Source: Tipula vernalis
Lineage: Eukaryota > Arthropoda > Insecta > Diptera > Tipulidae
Length of the DNA stretch: 64,000 bases
Direction: 5' to 3'
Assembly (NCBI GenBank): GCA_958295665.1
Contig: OY282560.1
Location: 146,002,091 to 146,066,090, forward strand
The translations under genes and the position numbers were made by a program. Every line of letters starts with the position of its first letter. Position 1 is the stretch's first letter. A model generated the notes under the pieces. That model made no database searches. It had not been told where the DNA came from and saw nothing but the letters and a program-made list of their open reading frames with translations. Of the stretch, positions 11,001 to 23,030 are shown one piece after another.

Positions 11001-11422
11001 GGGCCCGTATTCTTGAAATTCACCGAAAAAAGTCGCCGGTGACTTTGGTATGAAACAATTTAAATTTTCGACTGAAATGACGTATTTCACTAGAAAATTA
11101 CGGGCGACTTTTTTTGATCGAATTTCAAGAATAGCGGCCCAGGGACCGTATTCTTGAAATTCACCGAAAAAATTCGCCGGTGACTTTGGTATGAAACAAT
11201 TTAAATTTTCGACTGAAATGGTGTATTTCACTAGAAAATAAAGGGCGACTTTTTTTGATCGAATTTCAAGAATACGGGCCCAGGGCCCGTATTCTTGAAA
11301 TTCACCGAAAAAAGTCGCCCGTGAGTTTAGTACGAAACAATTTAAATTTTCGACAGAAATGACGTATTTCACTAGAAAATCATGGGCGACTTTTTTTGAT
11401 CGAATTTCAAGAATAGGGGCCC
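11001..11422. repeat. Three tandem copies of a 140-bp MITE
   Basis: Units span 11001-11140, 11142-11281 and 11283-11422, each separated by one A. Every unit starts with GGGCCCGTATTCTTGAAATT (or GGGACC) and ends with the complement of that sequence, so each is a self-complementary hairpin with terminal repeats of about 35 bp. The middle carries TTTAAATTTTCGACTGAAAT. A minus-strand open frame of 132 codons covers most of the three copies and is an artefact of the repeat. The last copy ends 230 bp before a peroxidasin exon. Confidence 0.9.
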
Positions 11423-11652
11423 TGGTCTAATTTAAATTTGTTTTGAATATTCCTAATATTTCGGATATGTTCGTCGTAAAAAGGACGCACACTGACGTAC
11501 ACTCTTGCGATTCGATATATTTTTCTAAGCAAGAATTATTTGATGTCCTTTTGTTCTCAAAAATAGTTTGGAGAGTTGGGCAAAATTTAATATTGCTTTT
11601 TTTATACATTTTGTAACTCTTAATATTTAACAAATATTATTATTATTTGCAG

Positions 11653-11828
11653 GACTCTATACGTGCGTTGCTGAAAATGCCCTAGGTTCAGTTTATGCCG
11701 AAGCAAATGTTATTATTAGATCGATATTTGGCCCACCAAAATTCGAATATGAGCCTTACGATGATGAAGTGCTTCCCGGCACCACAATTGAAATTCCCTG
11801 CAAAGCAGAAGGTGAAATTAGCTACGAG
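11653..11828 (+). CDS. Pxn: Peroxidasin, internal exon: end of one Ig domain, start of the next
   Basis: This exon of 176 bp follows a good acceptor (TTATTTGCAG) and ends at GAG|GTAAGT. With one base from an upstream exon it reads LYTCVAENALGSVYAEANV, the F and G strands of an I-set Ig domain with its conserved Y.C motif. It continues GPPKFEYEPYDDEVLPG and IEIPCKAEG, the A and B strands and first Cys of the next Ig domain. It starts in phase 1 and ends in phase 0, which fits the exon at 11912. In peroxidasins four Ig domains follow the LRR block and precede the peroxidase domain, so this covers the third and fourth. The LRR and earlier Ig exons must lie upstream of the window. Confidence 0.93.
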
Positions 11829-11911
11829 GTAAGTAACAGGATTTTAAATTTTTAGTATTCCATTATATACATACGTACGTAATTTTTTATATTTGTGTTC
11901 ACTAATTGCAG

Positions 11912-12081
11912 ACAAGATGGCAACGTGATGGTCGAACAATAGTACAGACACCACGTATGCGATTTTCATCGTCGGGAAGTTTATTCATTACAAATATAAC
12001 GCTGGAAGATGAAGGTCGATATGAATGTTCAATTATCAATGAATATGGACGTAATACTGCATCCGGTTTAATTACTGTTAG
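11912..12081 (+). CDS. Pxn: Peroxidasin, internal exon: last Ig domain
   Basis: The 170-bp exon follows an acceptor at TAATTGCAG and ends GTTAG|GTATGT. It encodes TRWQRDGRTIVQTPRMRF, the C strand with the invariant Trp, then LFITNITLEDEGRYECSIIN with the second Cys, and closes with the G strand (NTASGLITV). It joins the preceding exon in phase 0 across an 83-bp intron. It ends in phase 2, so the AG left over completes an Arg codon with the first base of the exon at 46589. This completes the fourth Ig domain, which in peroxidasin helps anchor the enzyme in the basement membrane. Confidence 0.93.
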
Positions 12082-12299
12082 GTATGTACATATTTATACT
12101 ATTGATCATGTCTCATATTTCGCACATACATATTATAGAAAACATTAAAATACAATTAGCCAATTTAAGCCAGTTCAATTATGTGATTATTTTGTGCGAT
12201 AAATTTATGGATTCTCTGTATCATATACACCATTTGATAGTGTTATGCATATTATGTACATACATATGTACATACGCATACGACTATAAATGACAAAAA

Positions 12300-13490
12300 A
12301 TGGTTCGATGTAGAATTTCAGGAGTGGGGTATGATTGCCGTCACTGGAAAGGGAGGGGAATTTATTTCATTATTTAGATAGTATTACCCATTATTAGATT
12401 ATTGAGCAAGTCAAAGTTTTGCAACTGGGTCGCATAATACATGTTGATTTATATATGTATGTGTATACAAACAGACATATAAATAATATTATTTTATTGC
12501 CAAGGCGACGGTGTTCGAAAGATAAAAAAATGTAATTCATTTTAGTAAAAAAAAAAACAGATTAAAATAATCGATATATGTAACAACAACAAAAACAAAA
12601 TTTTTTGTTATAATTTTATTAATAATAGATAAAAATTAAATTCAATATTTTCCGAAAAATTTGAATAGTCTAAAAAACAAATACCTGTAAGGTAGAAAAT
12701 TGTTCATACTCTAACCATTGGAGTTTGAATTTCCTCTTTTTTTTAGAAGATTATAAAGAAAACGGAAACTGAAACTCCCCAAGGTGTAAACTAATTTTAT
12801 GTATGTAGTATGTTCAAGTATGTATTTCTTTCCTTTTAATGAAAATTTAAATTTATTGTTTGCAAAGCAAATGAAAAAAAAATAAATAAAAAGTGAATGG
12901 TTGGAGGACAAGTGTACTCGGGTATACTATTTTTAGATGTGCAGCGTGTTGGTCATCGGCGCATTGGATTTTGTTGGCCTTCCTATCCTTGGTTCTCTTC
13001 TTCCCGCCACGCAAATATTAGATCGAACATAAACACGATTTGAAATTTTTTTTTTTTTTTCAGCCCAAATAGAAGTTGTTGTGAATAGAGAAGATAATTA
13101 CCTTTCCCAAATATGAAAGATAATAATTATGGCCCCTCCTCTTATGGGGTCAGTAGTGACACTATAAACCTAATGATCTATGGTAATTACAATGCTATGA
13201 CTATTACGATAATTTCTTATGGATGATGAGCAAATATTGGGTGTTCCCAAATTATCAATATCAATGGGTTTGGAATAATTACAAAGGCTGCTTTCCAAAC
13301 TTTTAACGATTCTAGATAGAATGGTGCAGCTAATAAACGAAGTTTATTAGCGCACTAAAGTTTTAGCGCCAAATCAGGATTTCAAATATTTACAAGATAT
13401 TTATTGTGATTTAGGATCTGGAGATCGAGCCTAGTAAGCGAGTCGAGTTGAAAATTCGCCTTTTGATAAGTTCAATACGAAACAATTAGC
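12300..13490. other. Intron sequence with no recognised feature
   Basis: AT-rich DNA with short homopolymer runs (for example T runs near 13050). I see no exon, transposase motif or tandem array here. Confidence 0.4.
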
Positions 13491-13494
13491 ACAT

Positions 13495-15715
13495 TTCCTT
13501 AGACCAGGGCACTGGAGATTTTTTTAACCGGTTCAAGATTTCGAAAGATTTTTTGAAAAAACGATGATAATTTCAAGGCTGTAAAAGGTTCTTAAAATAT
13601 GTGACAGCTTTTGTTAAATTTGGGGTCTCCAATATCAATCAATCAGTATCTTTCGCAATATCACAAATGGTCACGACAATTTAAATTTTCTACTCTCATG
13701 CCGCCAGCATGATTAGATTATTTAGAACTGATACGTATTTAACAGCAATCAAAATCGCATTCGCCATTTTTCATCTTCAAAATAATAGGCTTTCTTAACA
13801 CGAAAAAGTAGTTTGTCTTGCGAAAAAGTAACCAAAATATATTAAATGTTTAATAATATATTAAAGTTTGTCATTCGAGCCCAACCCATCATAAGTGAAT
13901 GGCATATGCACTCCTAGCCAGCTTATTATATTACCGATCAGTTGTATATAGTCAGTCATGAGCACATCTCAATAATTCCTGACTTTAATATTTTAAATTA
14001 ATTATTACTTTCGTATTGTATAATATATTTTAGTTTTTAAAAATAGTGTACTGATTTTTTTTAGAATTTAATGATATGTAATTAATGGTTGGATGAATAA
14101 AAAAAAAATAAAATCTCTGAGATTTTTGTTAATTGACTTAGTGTAGTACCGCCTCCAAATCATTTTGGGTAAATTAGTTCATCTTTGAAAATTTGTCGTT
14201 CGAACCCAACCCATCATTCGAGCCCAACAACATATCATATTCTAACCAGCTTATTATATTCTCAATCCGTGGAATATAGCCCCTACATAAGCAGATCTAT
14301 TAAATTTGTGTTATTTGATTTAATGCGGCACTTTTGCCCTAATGTTAGTATTCAAAACTTTTTAATGGTTTATTTAATTAATTGATATAACATACATATA
14401 ACGTTTTGATTAATTCCAAATTTGGTTAGTATTGGCAATTTTGTATAACCTTTTTGCATTATTAATTTTAAATCGAAATACGAGAAAATAATGTTTTTTT
14501 ATTGTAATTTTTCATTTAACGCTTTTTTGTGTAGCTACATTTTTAACGTTAGTAACTTTTTTTAACTCTTTTTCTACCACTTATTTCTTACACTATTTTT
14601 AGTGGCAAACTACACTTTAAATTAACATTAGAAACTTCACTCCGATCTTTTCTGATATTTCGATAAAGTATATGTATATATCAGAAAAGTATTAGTATAA
14701 TACGTTGTAATGTGAACCCTGACTAATAACTATGTGTTAATGTCATTCGTATACATATTTGGTGTCAAAACAAAAGTTTACTACGTTAAACTACAATTTC
14801 GGGTATTAATCAAATAATTTAAAAAGAAAATTAAAGATTAATTTTAAAAATTCGCTTAAAAATTTAAATATCGTAAAAATTAAACTGAATTGAATACAGA
14901 AATGTTTCTGTCAAAACAACAAACTTTTTTAGTATGCGTTCACACTACAAATCGCAAAGCTAGTGTGAACCGCAGCGGAAAAATAATTATCAAAAAAGTA
15001 CATACTTATTAGGTACGTATAATGTAAACGTGGTATTAGGCTGTTTTCGAAACCGATACTTATTGACTTATTCGACGCCATCTTAAATACATAAGTAAAA
15101 TCATTCGAATTGATTTCACTTACTTATTTTGACAGCAACAACAAAAATTCAGTTGTCCATTTTTTTGAGTTAGGGGCACTGCTATTCACAACATAATACG
15201 CTTATAACACTAATGCTTGATGAAACAATGAGAGTATTGAATTTTGATGACCTCTAAATAATTAATTATCTGAAAGAATTCATTTTATACTCAGTGTTCG
15301 TCAAAAGCAAATTTTAAATTTTTCGATATTACGCTACCTTAGAAAAATATTCACAAGCAAAATGAAAAGCAGTTTAGAATTTTATTTAAGAAAGCCTATT
15401 ATTTTGAAGATGAAAAATGGCGAATGCGATTTTGATTGCTGTTAAATACGTACCAGTTCTAAATAATCTAACATTAATTGTGAGTCTGCGTTCTGGCGGC
15501 ATGAGAGTAGAAAATTTAAATTGTCGTGACCAATTGTGATATTGCGAAAGATACTGATTGATGATATTGGAGACCCCAAATTTAACAAAAGCTGTCACAT
15601 ATTTTAAGAACCTTTTACAGCCTTGAAATTATCATCGTTTTTTCAAAAAATCTTTCGAATTCTTGAACCGGTTAAAAAAATCTCCAGTGCCCTGGTCTAA
15701 GGAAATGTGCTAATT
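13495..15715. repeat. Inverted repeat pair, arms of about 310-330 bp
   Basis: The segment 13495-13800 and the segment 15386-15715 are reverse complements with small differences. Shared words include GGCACTGGAGATTTTTTTAA, CCGGTTCAAGATTTCG or a variant, and GCGAATGCGATTTTGATTGC. The loop is about 1.6 kb. The pair could be the long terminal repeats of a foldback element or two inverted copies of one repeat. Open frames over the right arm (15386-15598) have no recognisable product. Confidence 0.85.
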
Positions 15716-17695
15716 GTTTCGTATTGAACTTATCATCATAAGAAAAAACGTCATATTCAAATATTAAGAAATTTTCCCAAAAATGATTTGAAAGCAGTAC
15801 TAAGTCAATTGTCACAAATGTCAGCGATGTGCTGGAGTAATGAATATATTCTATTAACATAACGTCTCCCTTTTATGGTTTTTAATTCTATATTTGTTAT
15901 TCTTGTTTAATGGGTTGATCTTATGCAACAAATTTTCAAAAATTATGTTTATAATTAATGTAAACGTTATTTATAGGTTTTATGTCAATAATTGCAATGC
16001 CATAGTTAGTAAAAAATCGTCTCGGTCTTTCGGCAAGGCATTTCGAACAACACGATCTCTCAAAAACTATAGCTGATTGCAAATTGCTGAGCGAGCGTTG
16101 GTTTAATTTGAAAACATCTTTAAGAGGAACATAAAACGTTGGTCTCAAGGCAGGTGTTGGTTCACATTTCGAGCAATTTCGAGTTTCAGTTAGGGGCAAT
16201 GGAAGAATTTTTTCTATAATGAAAGATATAGGACAAGAAGCATCTAACGAAATGTTATTTTTTGTTGAAACTAATGCTGGGCTGTTTTCATAGATCTTTA
16301 ATATCAACTTTGATCTGCTGCTGTGAACTGAACCGGTTTCATTGGGATTTTCCATTTCACGAATAAATTTAAAAAAATTGTTTTCTGATGATCAAAAAAA
16401 GTCATTGTAATATTCGAAATCCAAGTACAGGCACATAAAAATTTGCGCTGTCGAATCAAAAGCACAAGTATTTGTAATTTTTATTACTTTAGACTCATCT
16501 TCACAATTGAAACCATTCTGAAGAATTCGACAGTCTTCAGTTTTATTATTTTCAAAAGAATCATTCATTTTTGTGTCTATTTTTGAAAATCGTGTTAAAA
16601 CTCTTTTACCAGGAATTCGTAATTTTTATTTTTTTACTCCACATCTCTTCATGCATATCGCTCTCTGGATCATTTGGTCTGGGACTGTAAATTTTTCGTT
16701 TTAAAATTTTTGATTCAGTGACCATGGCCGACAATTGGACCATTTTTTCTAGCTTGCTTGTTTTCTCCTTCATAAAATTACCAAATCTACCAATTCGTAA
16801 TATTTCGTGTTTCCTGTAGTGGTTTTTGACAATTGAAAACCAACTCTCAACACTAGCGTTCGATAGTCTTCCATCAATTCCCATTTTAAATGCAAAGCAT
16901 ACTCCCCAAAGTGGCAAATACGCCATATAACTGTTAATAGAAAAAACTAAAAATTATCGTTTTCAGTTTTAATTTGTTGCTTTACATTTAAATAAATATT
17001 ATTGTATCTGGTAAAATAAGGGTTGCTATTACATGAGCACATCTGATCTTCAAATCATTCTTAATTTCTTAATTTTTGAAAATTTGTCATTCGTGCTCAA
17101 CCCATCATAAGTGAATGGCATGTGCACTCCTAGCCAGCTCATTATATTCCCGATCCATTGTATATAGTCAGTATATGAGCAGATCTCTGGGATTTGTGTT
17201 AATTGACTTAGTGTAGTACCGCCTCCAAATCATTTTGGGTAAATTAGTTCATCTTTGAAAATTTATCATTCGAGCTCAACATATTATATTCTAACCAGTT
17301 TATTATATTCTCAATCCGTGGAATATAGCCCCTACATAAGCAGATCTATTAAATTTGTGTTATTTGATTTAATGCGGCACTTTCGCCCTCATGTTAGTAT
17401 TCAAAACTTTTTAATGGTTTATTTAATTAATTGATATAACATATAACGTTTTGATTAATTCCAAATTTGGTTAGTATTGGTAATTTTGTATAACCTTTTT
17501 GCATTATTAATTTTAAATCGAAATACGAGAAAATAATGTTTTTTTATTGTAATTTTTCATTTAACTCTTTTTTGTGTAGCTACATTTTTAACGTTAGTAA
17601 CTTTTTTTAACTCTTTTTCTACCACTTATTTCTTACACTATTTTTAGTGGCAAACTACACTTTAAATTAACGTTAGAAACTTCAATCCGGTTCAA
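14110..17695. repeat. Direct repeat pair of about 500-530 bp
   Basis: Positions about 14120-14645 recur at about 17190-17695 in the same orientation. Both contain GTAGTACCGCCTCCAAATCA, then a segment around CCCCTACATAAGCAGATC, and end at AAATTAACATTAGAAACTTC or a one-base variant. A related shorter module, CCCAACCCATCATAAGTGAA, occurs at about 13880 and 17098. The pair is about 3.06 kb apart and overlaps the right arm of the inverted repeat, so the region has been rearranged more than once. The two copies could be LTR-like ends, but no TG..CA boundary is clear. Confidence 0.8.
15936..16926 (-). pseudogene. Decayed transposon-type gene, family uncertain
   Basis: Two minus-strand frames look like parts of one product. 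The upstream one (16926-16606) contains NASVESWFSIVKNHYR and then RIGRFGNFMKE, a pattern I associate with large transposon-derived insect proteins of the type N..VE.WF.I.K. The second (16355-15936) has CSKC, VPLKDVFKLNQ, LSNLQSAI and CSKC, resembling a paired-Cys zinc motif. They are separated by stops and frameshifts. Open frames further downstream (15860-15672) run into the inverted-repeat arm. I cannot name the family, and no catalytic residues are identifiable. Confidence 0.4.
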
Positions 17696-17787
17696 AAAAG
17701 TGTGTGTTAAAATATTTAAATATTTAAATTTGAGTTCACATGACGATACCTTTTTGCTACATACTTTTATTCTACTAATGTAAACGT

Positions 17788-17922
17788 GGTATAAGGCCCT
17801 TTTCCAATTACTTACTTATTTCAATCTTATTTATGGAACCTAACTTATTACATAAGAAATTACATTGAATAAGTTAGGTTCCAAAAATAAGTTAGTACAT
17901 AATTGGAAAAGGGTCTTATACC
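17788..17922. mobile_element. 135-bp hairpin MITE
   Basis: The left end GGTATAAGGCCCTTTTCCAA is the complement of the right end TTGGAAAAGGGTCTTATACC with one mismatch. The inner parts (GGAACCTAACTTATT and its complement) also pair, so the whole element folds into one hairpin. It has no coding capacity. Confidence 0.9.
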
Positions 17923-17925
17923 ATT

Positions 17926-18105
17926 GACAGACACAAAATTATCGCGATAATCTTAGATCGCGATTTCAATTTCATTTTAGAAATGAGATCAAAACAATAT
18001 AATTCTATCTCACTTTCACTTTCTGTCTCTTTTTTGTATTTCATGTTTATCGAGGTTGGGCAACTACATAATCTCGAATTCGCGATTAGCTAGTTTGTGT
18101 CTGTC
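17926..18105. mobile_element. 180-bp MITE with GACAGACACAAA ends
   Basis: The ends GACAGACACAAA (17926) and TTTGTGTCTGTC (ending 18105) are perfect inverted 12-mers, and weaker pairing continues inward around CGCGAT. The element directly abuts the hairpin MITE upstream. A third repeat follows it: the word TTAGGCTGTTTTCGAAACCG at about 18113 also occurs near 15037. Confidence 0.75.
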
Positions 18106-18258
18106 GCGGGTATTAGGCTGTTTTCGAAACCGATACTTATGTGATACTTGTGACGATTTCGATTCAGCTTCTACCAAATCTTTAAAAGATCACTCTCTAC
18201 TGCTATGTAAATCGAAATAAAATCGAATTGATCTGTATTATTGCTGAGTATTAGATGT

Positions 18259-18690
18259 ATACAGTGATGTGAATAATAATAAGGACACTAGTTAATAAAT
18301 ATTACAAATGAAGTTAACTAAAGTTTACAATATAAAAACAAAAGTAAATTAACGGAATTTAAAAAGTAGCCCACCACAAAATAAGATTCCGTTATCCATT
18401 TATTTTTAATCAGTGTGTTCATGGAAAATTTTGTCAGTCCTTAAGACAAATGGCGGAATATTATTTGGTCGGATGAGACAAAAGTTAATTTATTTAACTC
18501 TGATCGTGGAATAGCAACGTGGAATCACTCGCTCACCTTAATAAATATTCGATTAAACAATCAAGCACGGTTGAGGATGCATCATGGTTCGGGGATGTTT
18601 CTCCTACTATGTTGAAGAGGGTGTAATGGCAGAAGAGGACTACATAGGGATACTTATTAATGTAATACTAGAGATAATTCAAGGAAATAC
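18259..18690 (+). pseudogene. Tc1-like transposon remnant
   Basis: A left end like that of Tc1 elements (ACAGTGATGTGAATAATAAT, then AAGGACAC) is followed at about 18450 by WRNIIWSDETKVNLFNSD, the first catalytic Asp region of Tc1-type transposases. After a frameshift come GCFSYY and EEDYIGILINVILE (about 18590-18690), the strand and helix that follow. The DNA-binding region and the second and third catalytic residues are missing or scrambled. It ends at the TAA near 18697. It is a short, internally deleted copy. Confidence 0.75.
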
Positions 18691-18699
18691 AAAATAAGC

Positions 18700-18880
18700 C
18701 GGTTTCACACGCATCATAATCCAATTCCGAACTGGTTTACCTAATACGAAAAATGTTCGTGTGAAATGTGCAAATCTAATGCCGAAGTGGATTATCAAAT
18801 ACACTTTATAATTCGGTATTCTGAAATCCACTGCGGTACTGAATTACCGTGTGAAAATAATGCCAGATAATAATCTCAAA
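18700..18880. other. Possible small MITE
   Basis: GGTTTCACACG near 18702 and CGTGTGAAA near 18851 form facing inverted ends around a segment with internal partial symmetry. It follows the Tc1 remnant directly and has no coding capacity. Confidence 0.4.
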
Positions 18881-18939
18881 ACTGAATATATGTTTTTGGA
18901 ATTTTGATTAATATCTTAATTAATATTTTTTTAGTTGAA

Positions 18940-20695
18940 TTTGATAAGAGCTTTTGAACTTTTAGACTTTTGGGCTTTTGAATTTTGAACTTTTAAACTT
19001 TTAGACTTTTGAACTTTTGAACTTTTAAACTTTTATTAGACTTTCATTAAACTTTTGTTAAACTTTTTGTTAAACATTTTTGAAACTTTTATTAAACTTC
19101 TGTTAAACTTTTGTCAAACTTTTGTTAAATTTTTATTAAACTTTTATTAAACTTTTATTAAACTTTTATTAAACTTTTGTTAAACGTTTATTAAACTTTT
19201 AAACTTTTAGACTTTTGAACTTTTAAACTTTTAGACTTTTAAACTTTCAGACTTCTAAACTTTTAAACTTTTACACTTTTACACTTTTACACTTTTAAAC
19301 TTATAAACTTTTACACTTTTAAACTTATAAACTTTTGGACTTTTGAACTTTTAAGCTTTTAAACTTTTAAACTATTAGAGTTTTAAACTTTTAAACTTTT
19401 GAAATTTTAAACTTTTAAACTTTTGAACTTTTGAACTTTAAAACTTTTAAACCTTTAAACTTTAAAACTTTTAAACTTTTATTCAACTTTTATTAAACTT
19501 TTGTTAAACTTTTATTAAAGTTTTAAACTTTTGGATTTTGAAATTTAAAAGTTTTAGACTTTTAAACTTTTAAACTTTTACACTTTTACACTTTTAAACT
19601 TTTAAACTTTTAGGCTTTTAGACTTTTGAACTTTTAAACTTTTAAACTTTTAAACTTTTGAACTTTTAAACTTTTAAACTTTTAAACTTTTGAACTTTTA
19701 AACTTTTAAACTTTTTAACTTTTAAACTTTTAAACTTTTGAACTTTTAAACTTTTAAACTTTTAAACTTTTAAACTTTTAAACTTTTAAACTTTTAAACT
19801 TTTAAACTTTTAAACTTTTAAATTTTTAAACTTTTAAACTTTTAAACTTTTAAACTTTTAATTTTTTAAACTTTTAAACTTTTAAACTTTTAAACTTTTA
19901 AACTTTTAAACTTTTAAACTTTTAAACTTTTAAACTTTTAAACTTTTAAACTTTTAAACTTTTAAACTTTTAAACTTTTAAACTTTTAAACTTTTAAACT
20001 TTTAAACTTTTAAACTTTTAAACTTTTAAACTTTTAAACTTTTAAACTTTTAAACTTTTAAACTTTTAAACTTTTAAACTTTTAAACTTTTAAACTTTTA
20101 AACTTTTAAACTTTTAAATTTTGAAATTTTAGACTTTTAAACTTTTACACTTTTAAACTTTTAGATTTTTGGCTTTTGAACTTTTAAACTTTTAAACTTT
20201 TGAACTTTTGAACTTTTAAACTTTATGACTTTTAAATGTTTAAACTTTTGAACTTTTAAACTTTTGAACTTTTAAACTTTTGGACCTTTAAACTTTTAAA
20301 CTCTTAAACTTTTAAACTCTTAAACTTTTATTCAACTTTTATTAAACTTTTGTTAAACTTTTATTCAACTTTTGTTAAACTTTTATTAATTTTTTGTTAA
20401 ACTTTTGTTAAACTTTTGATAAACTTTTATCAAACTTTCCCCAATGTTTTGTTAAATATTTATTAATTTTTTGTTAAACTTTTGTTAAACTTTTATTAAA
20501 CTTTTGTTAAACTTTTATTAAACTTTTATTCTTTTATTAAACTTTTATTAATTTTTATTAAACTTTTGTTAAACTTTTATTAAACTTTTGTTAAATGTTT
20601 GTTAAACTTTTATTAAACTTTTGTTAAACTTTTGTTAAACTTTTGTTAAACTTTTATTAAACTTTTGTTAAACTTTTATTAAACTTTTATTTTAT
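18940..20695. repeat. Minisatellite built on AACTTTTA
   Basis: About 1.75 kb is made almost wholly of variants of AAACTTTT. The centre (about 19600-20130) is a nearly perfect 8-bp repeat. Both flanks are made of longer variants such as AAACTTTTATT and AAACTTTTGTT, with a scatter of ACACTTTT and AGACTTTT. One strand is therefore strongly pyrimidine-biased with a TTTT run in every unit. Confidence 0.95.
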
Positions 20696-23030
20696 TGTGC
20701 AGTGGGATTTAAATGGAATATATTAATTAGTAAGCAATTAATTAATTATCAATTTAATTTGATTTTAGATGTATGTAAGGAATTAACTAATAAAGTTGTA
20801 AATCTGGAATTGAACTTATATGGTTTCAGGAATCAGATGATTTAAATTTGAATTTTAGATTTTTAAAAAAATTGCATTAAATTTTTGTGTTACAATTTAA
20901 TTGATAATTAAGAATGGATTGGATGCAGTAAAATGTGCAGATGGGGAACCGGGCTCGGCTTCTTTGTTTACCTATTATTGTTCATTATTTTAATTATTTA
21001 TTATTGGACTTTAAGAGCGGAGAAATCGGGCGCGGCTTTTTATTTAATTATCGTTCATTATTTAATTGTTTATTTCATTTTTATAGTTGATTTATTAACT
21101 TTAATTTAGTATGGAAAGGTTGAACTATTAGTATTTAAGCTATTTAAGCAGAATGAAGTAATGAACAATTAATTATTTAATTTTGATTTTAGTGGTATTC
21201 CTGGAATTAGTCATTAATTTCTTTAACTTCTGGCAATAGCTAGTTAAGCAGGAATCGGAAATACATTTGTTAGAGTTTCAGATTTTGGTTTTTGATTTTA
21301 GAATTTTAGTTTAAAAAAAGACGTTTAGTAATAGTAAAATTCATAATTTAGGATTACAATTTTTATGTATCTTGATTTTCAGGTTATATAGTTAGTAATT
21401 AATTTGCTGTCGTTTAATTTAGATGTTGAATTGAATTTATTTTATTTAAGGGTGTTAAGGACTGATTTTAAATAAAGAATTAATGGTGAAGTAAATTAGG
21501 TTTTGGGTTGAAATTAAATTAATTTTCATTAAAATTAAGTTGAATTAAATTTAGTGAAATTAGTTTTTCGGTGTAATCGAATCATATGTCATAATATTAT
21601 TGTTGATGTTGGTATTGGTATTGATGTGGGTGTTGGTATTAGTGTTCGTATTGGTGTTAATGTTCACACTTATTGGTATTAATGTTAATGATAGTTTGGT
21701 ATCAGTATTCATATTGGTTAGTTAACATGGTTTAGTTAAAAAAACTCCTGAGAAACTCGACCAAGATGACACTGGCTGAGGTGACAGCACGATGGCCTGA
21801 TGGTAATTGATTTAATTATTGTCAAACTATTAATGTTAATTTCTTTGTGGTACATAGGGATTGATCTATAATTTATTTCAGAGAATTAAATGTATACCTA
21901 ATTAATTTAGGAATAGTTATTATTAACAACTAACAAATTTCATCAATAATGAGCGGAGAGACAACTATTAGAACTAATTAGAGTTTACTTATGATTCAAA
22001 ATTTTATTTCAGATGGGGTATGCTGGAGGAAGAAGAATTTAATATCATTGATCCTTAATGTAATTAATGCCTTAAGGCTTAGAATTGAATTATGATTAAT
22101 AAATGGTAATGTTATTTTTAGGGATAGGAACATCTTTACATTTGAATTTAGATTAGATTGTATTTATTGCTGTTTTAATATTTCTCTTAATTGTTGAAAG
22201 CTAATACTTAAATATTTGAAATTATAGAGCGGTTGGACTAAGTGAGAGTAGAAATAAATAACTAATTGGTTTTTTGGTTTCAGAAGAACATCGAAATATA
22301 TTTTATCATCAATTTTGTTAATCGGAAGTTTGGAGTATTATATAAATATAAATTCTAGTTTAAGATATTATTTCAGATCGATCAGGTTCCAACGTTTTAT
22401 TATTAATATTTTAATTGTGATGTCATTGTCCTGTCATAAAACACTAACTATCGGCTTTATTAGGTGTCTGTAACCGGGCCGAGTCTGTCCTCACTAACAT
22501 TTCTTTCCCATTCCTCGATTTTGTTATATGTAAAAAGGTGTACGATGGCTGCCTGGCCAGGGGTGGATATCACTCTATTAGACTTATGTGGTTATCGATG
22601 TGGTGCCTTTCTTTATGGGGTGAATATTGCTATGTTTGGCTTCATGAAAAGCTGAGTATGATGGTACATATTTCCTTGGTGAGGGAGAGTTATTGTGTCG
22701 TGTTGTAACATGGGTATAGTGGTGTGATATTCGCATTTATAATACGGGAGACTTGCTTAATGCTTGATCGTACATTGAATTCAATCAATCAATCAAAACT
22801 AGGAATGTTACCTCATTGAATAAAAAATTAAACATCGAAATGAAGTTAGCAGAAAATCGTTGAGTTTTTCTTTATTAAATTGGTATAAACTGAGCAACAT
22901 TTCGAAATCAAATCGACACAAATAAATTTATTTCATTATCATTTGAGCTTTTATGTGATTGTGCATGGAGTTTTTGTTTATAGATTTTAGGTTTTTAGGT
23001 AGGGTGGGGCATAGATGGCCGAAAGGCATA
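20696..23030. other. AT-rich intron sequence with a small GTTGGTATT repeat
   Basis: No gene is recognised. At 21599-21715 a degenerate repeat of GTTGGTATT/GTTGATGTT runs for about 110 bp. Two loosely similar segments near 20945 and 21025 share GGGCTCGGCTT/GGGCGCGGCTT followed by TTCATTATTT. Open frames in this stretch are short and without motifs. Confidence 0.5.

Noticed and set aside
10974..11372. 132-codon minus-strand frame with an internal triple repeat
   Set aside because: It covers the three tandem hairpin MITEs. The protein repeat mirrors the DNA repeat.
11906..12293. Open frames starting at ATG near 11906 and 12084
   Set aside because: The first is the peroxidasin Ig exon read past its donor site, the second lies in the intron. 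The splice signals explain the coding part.
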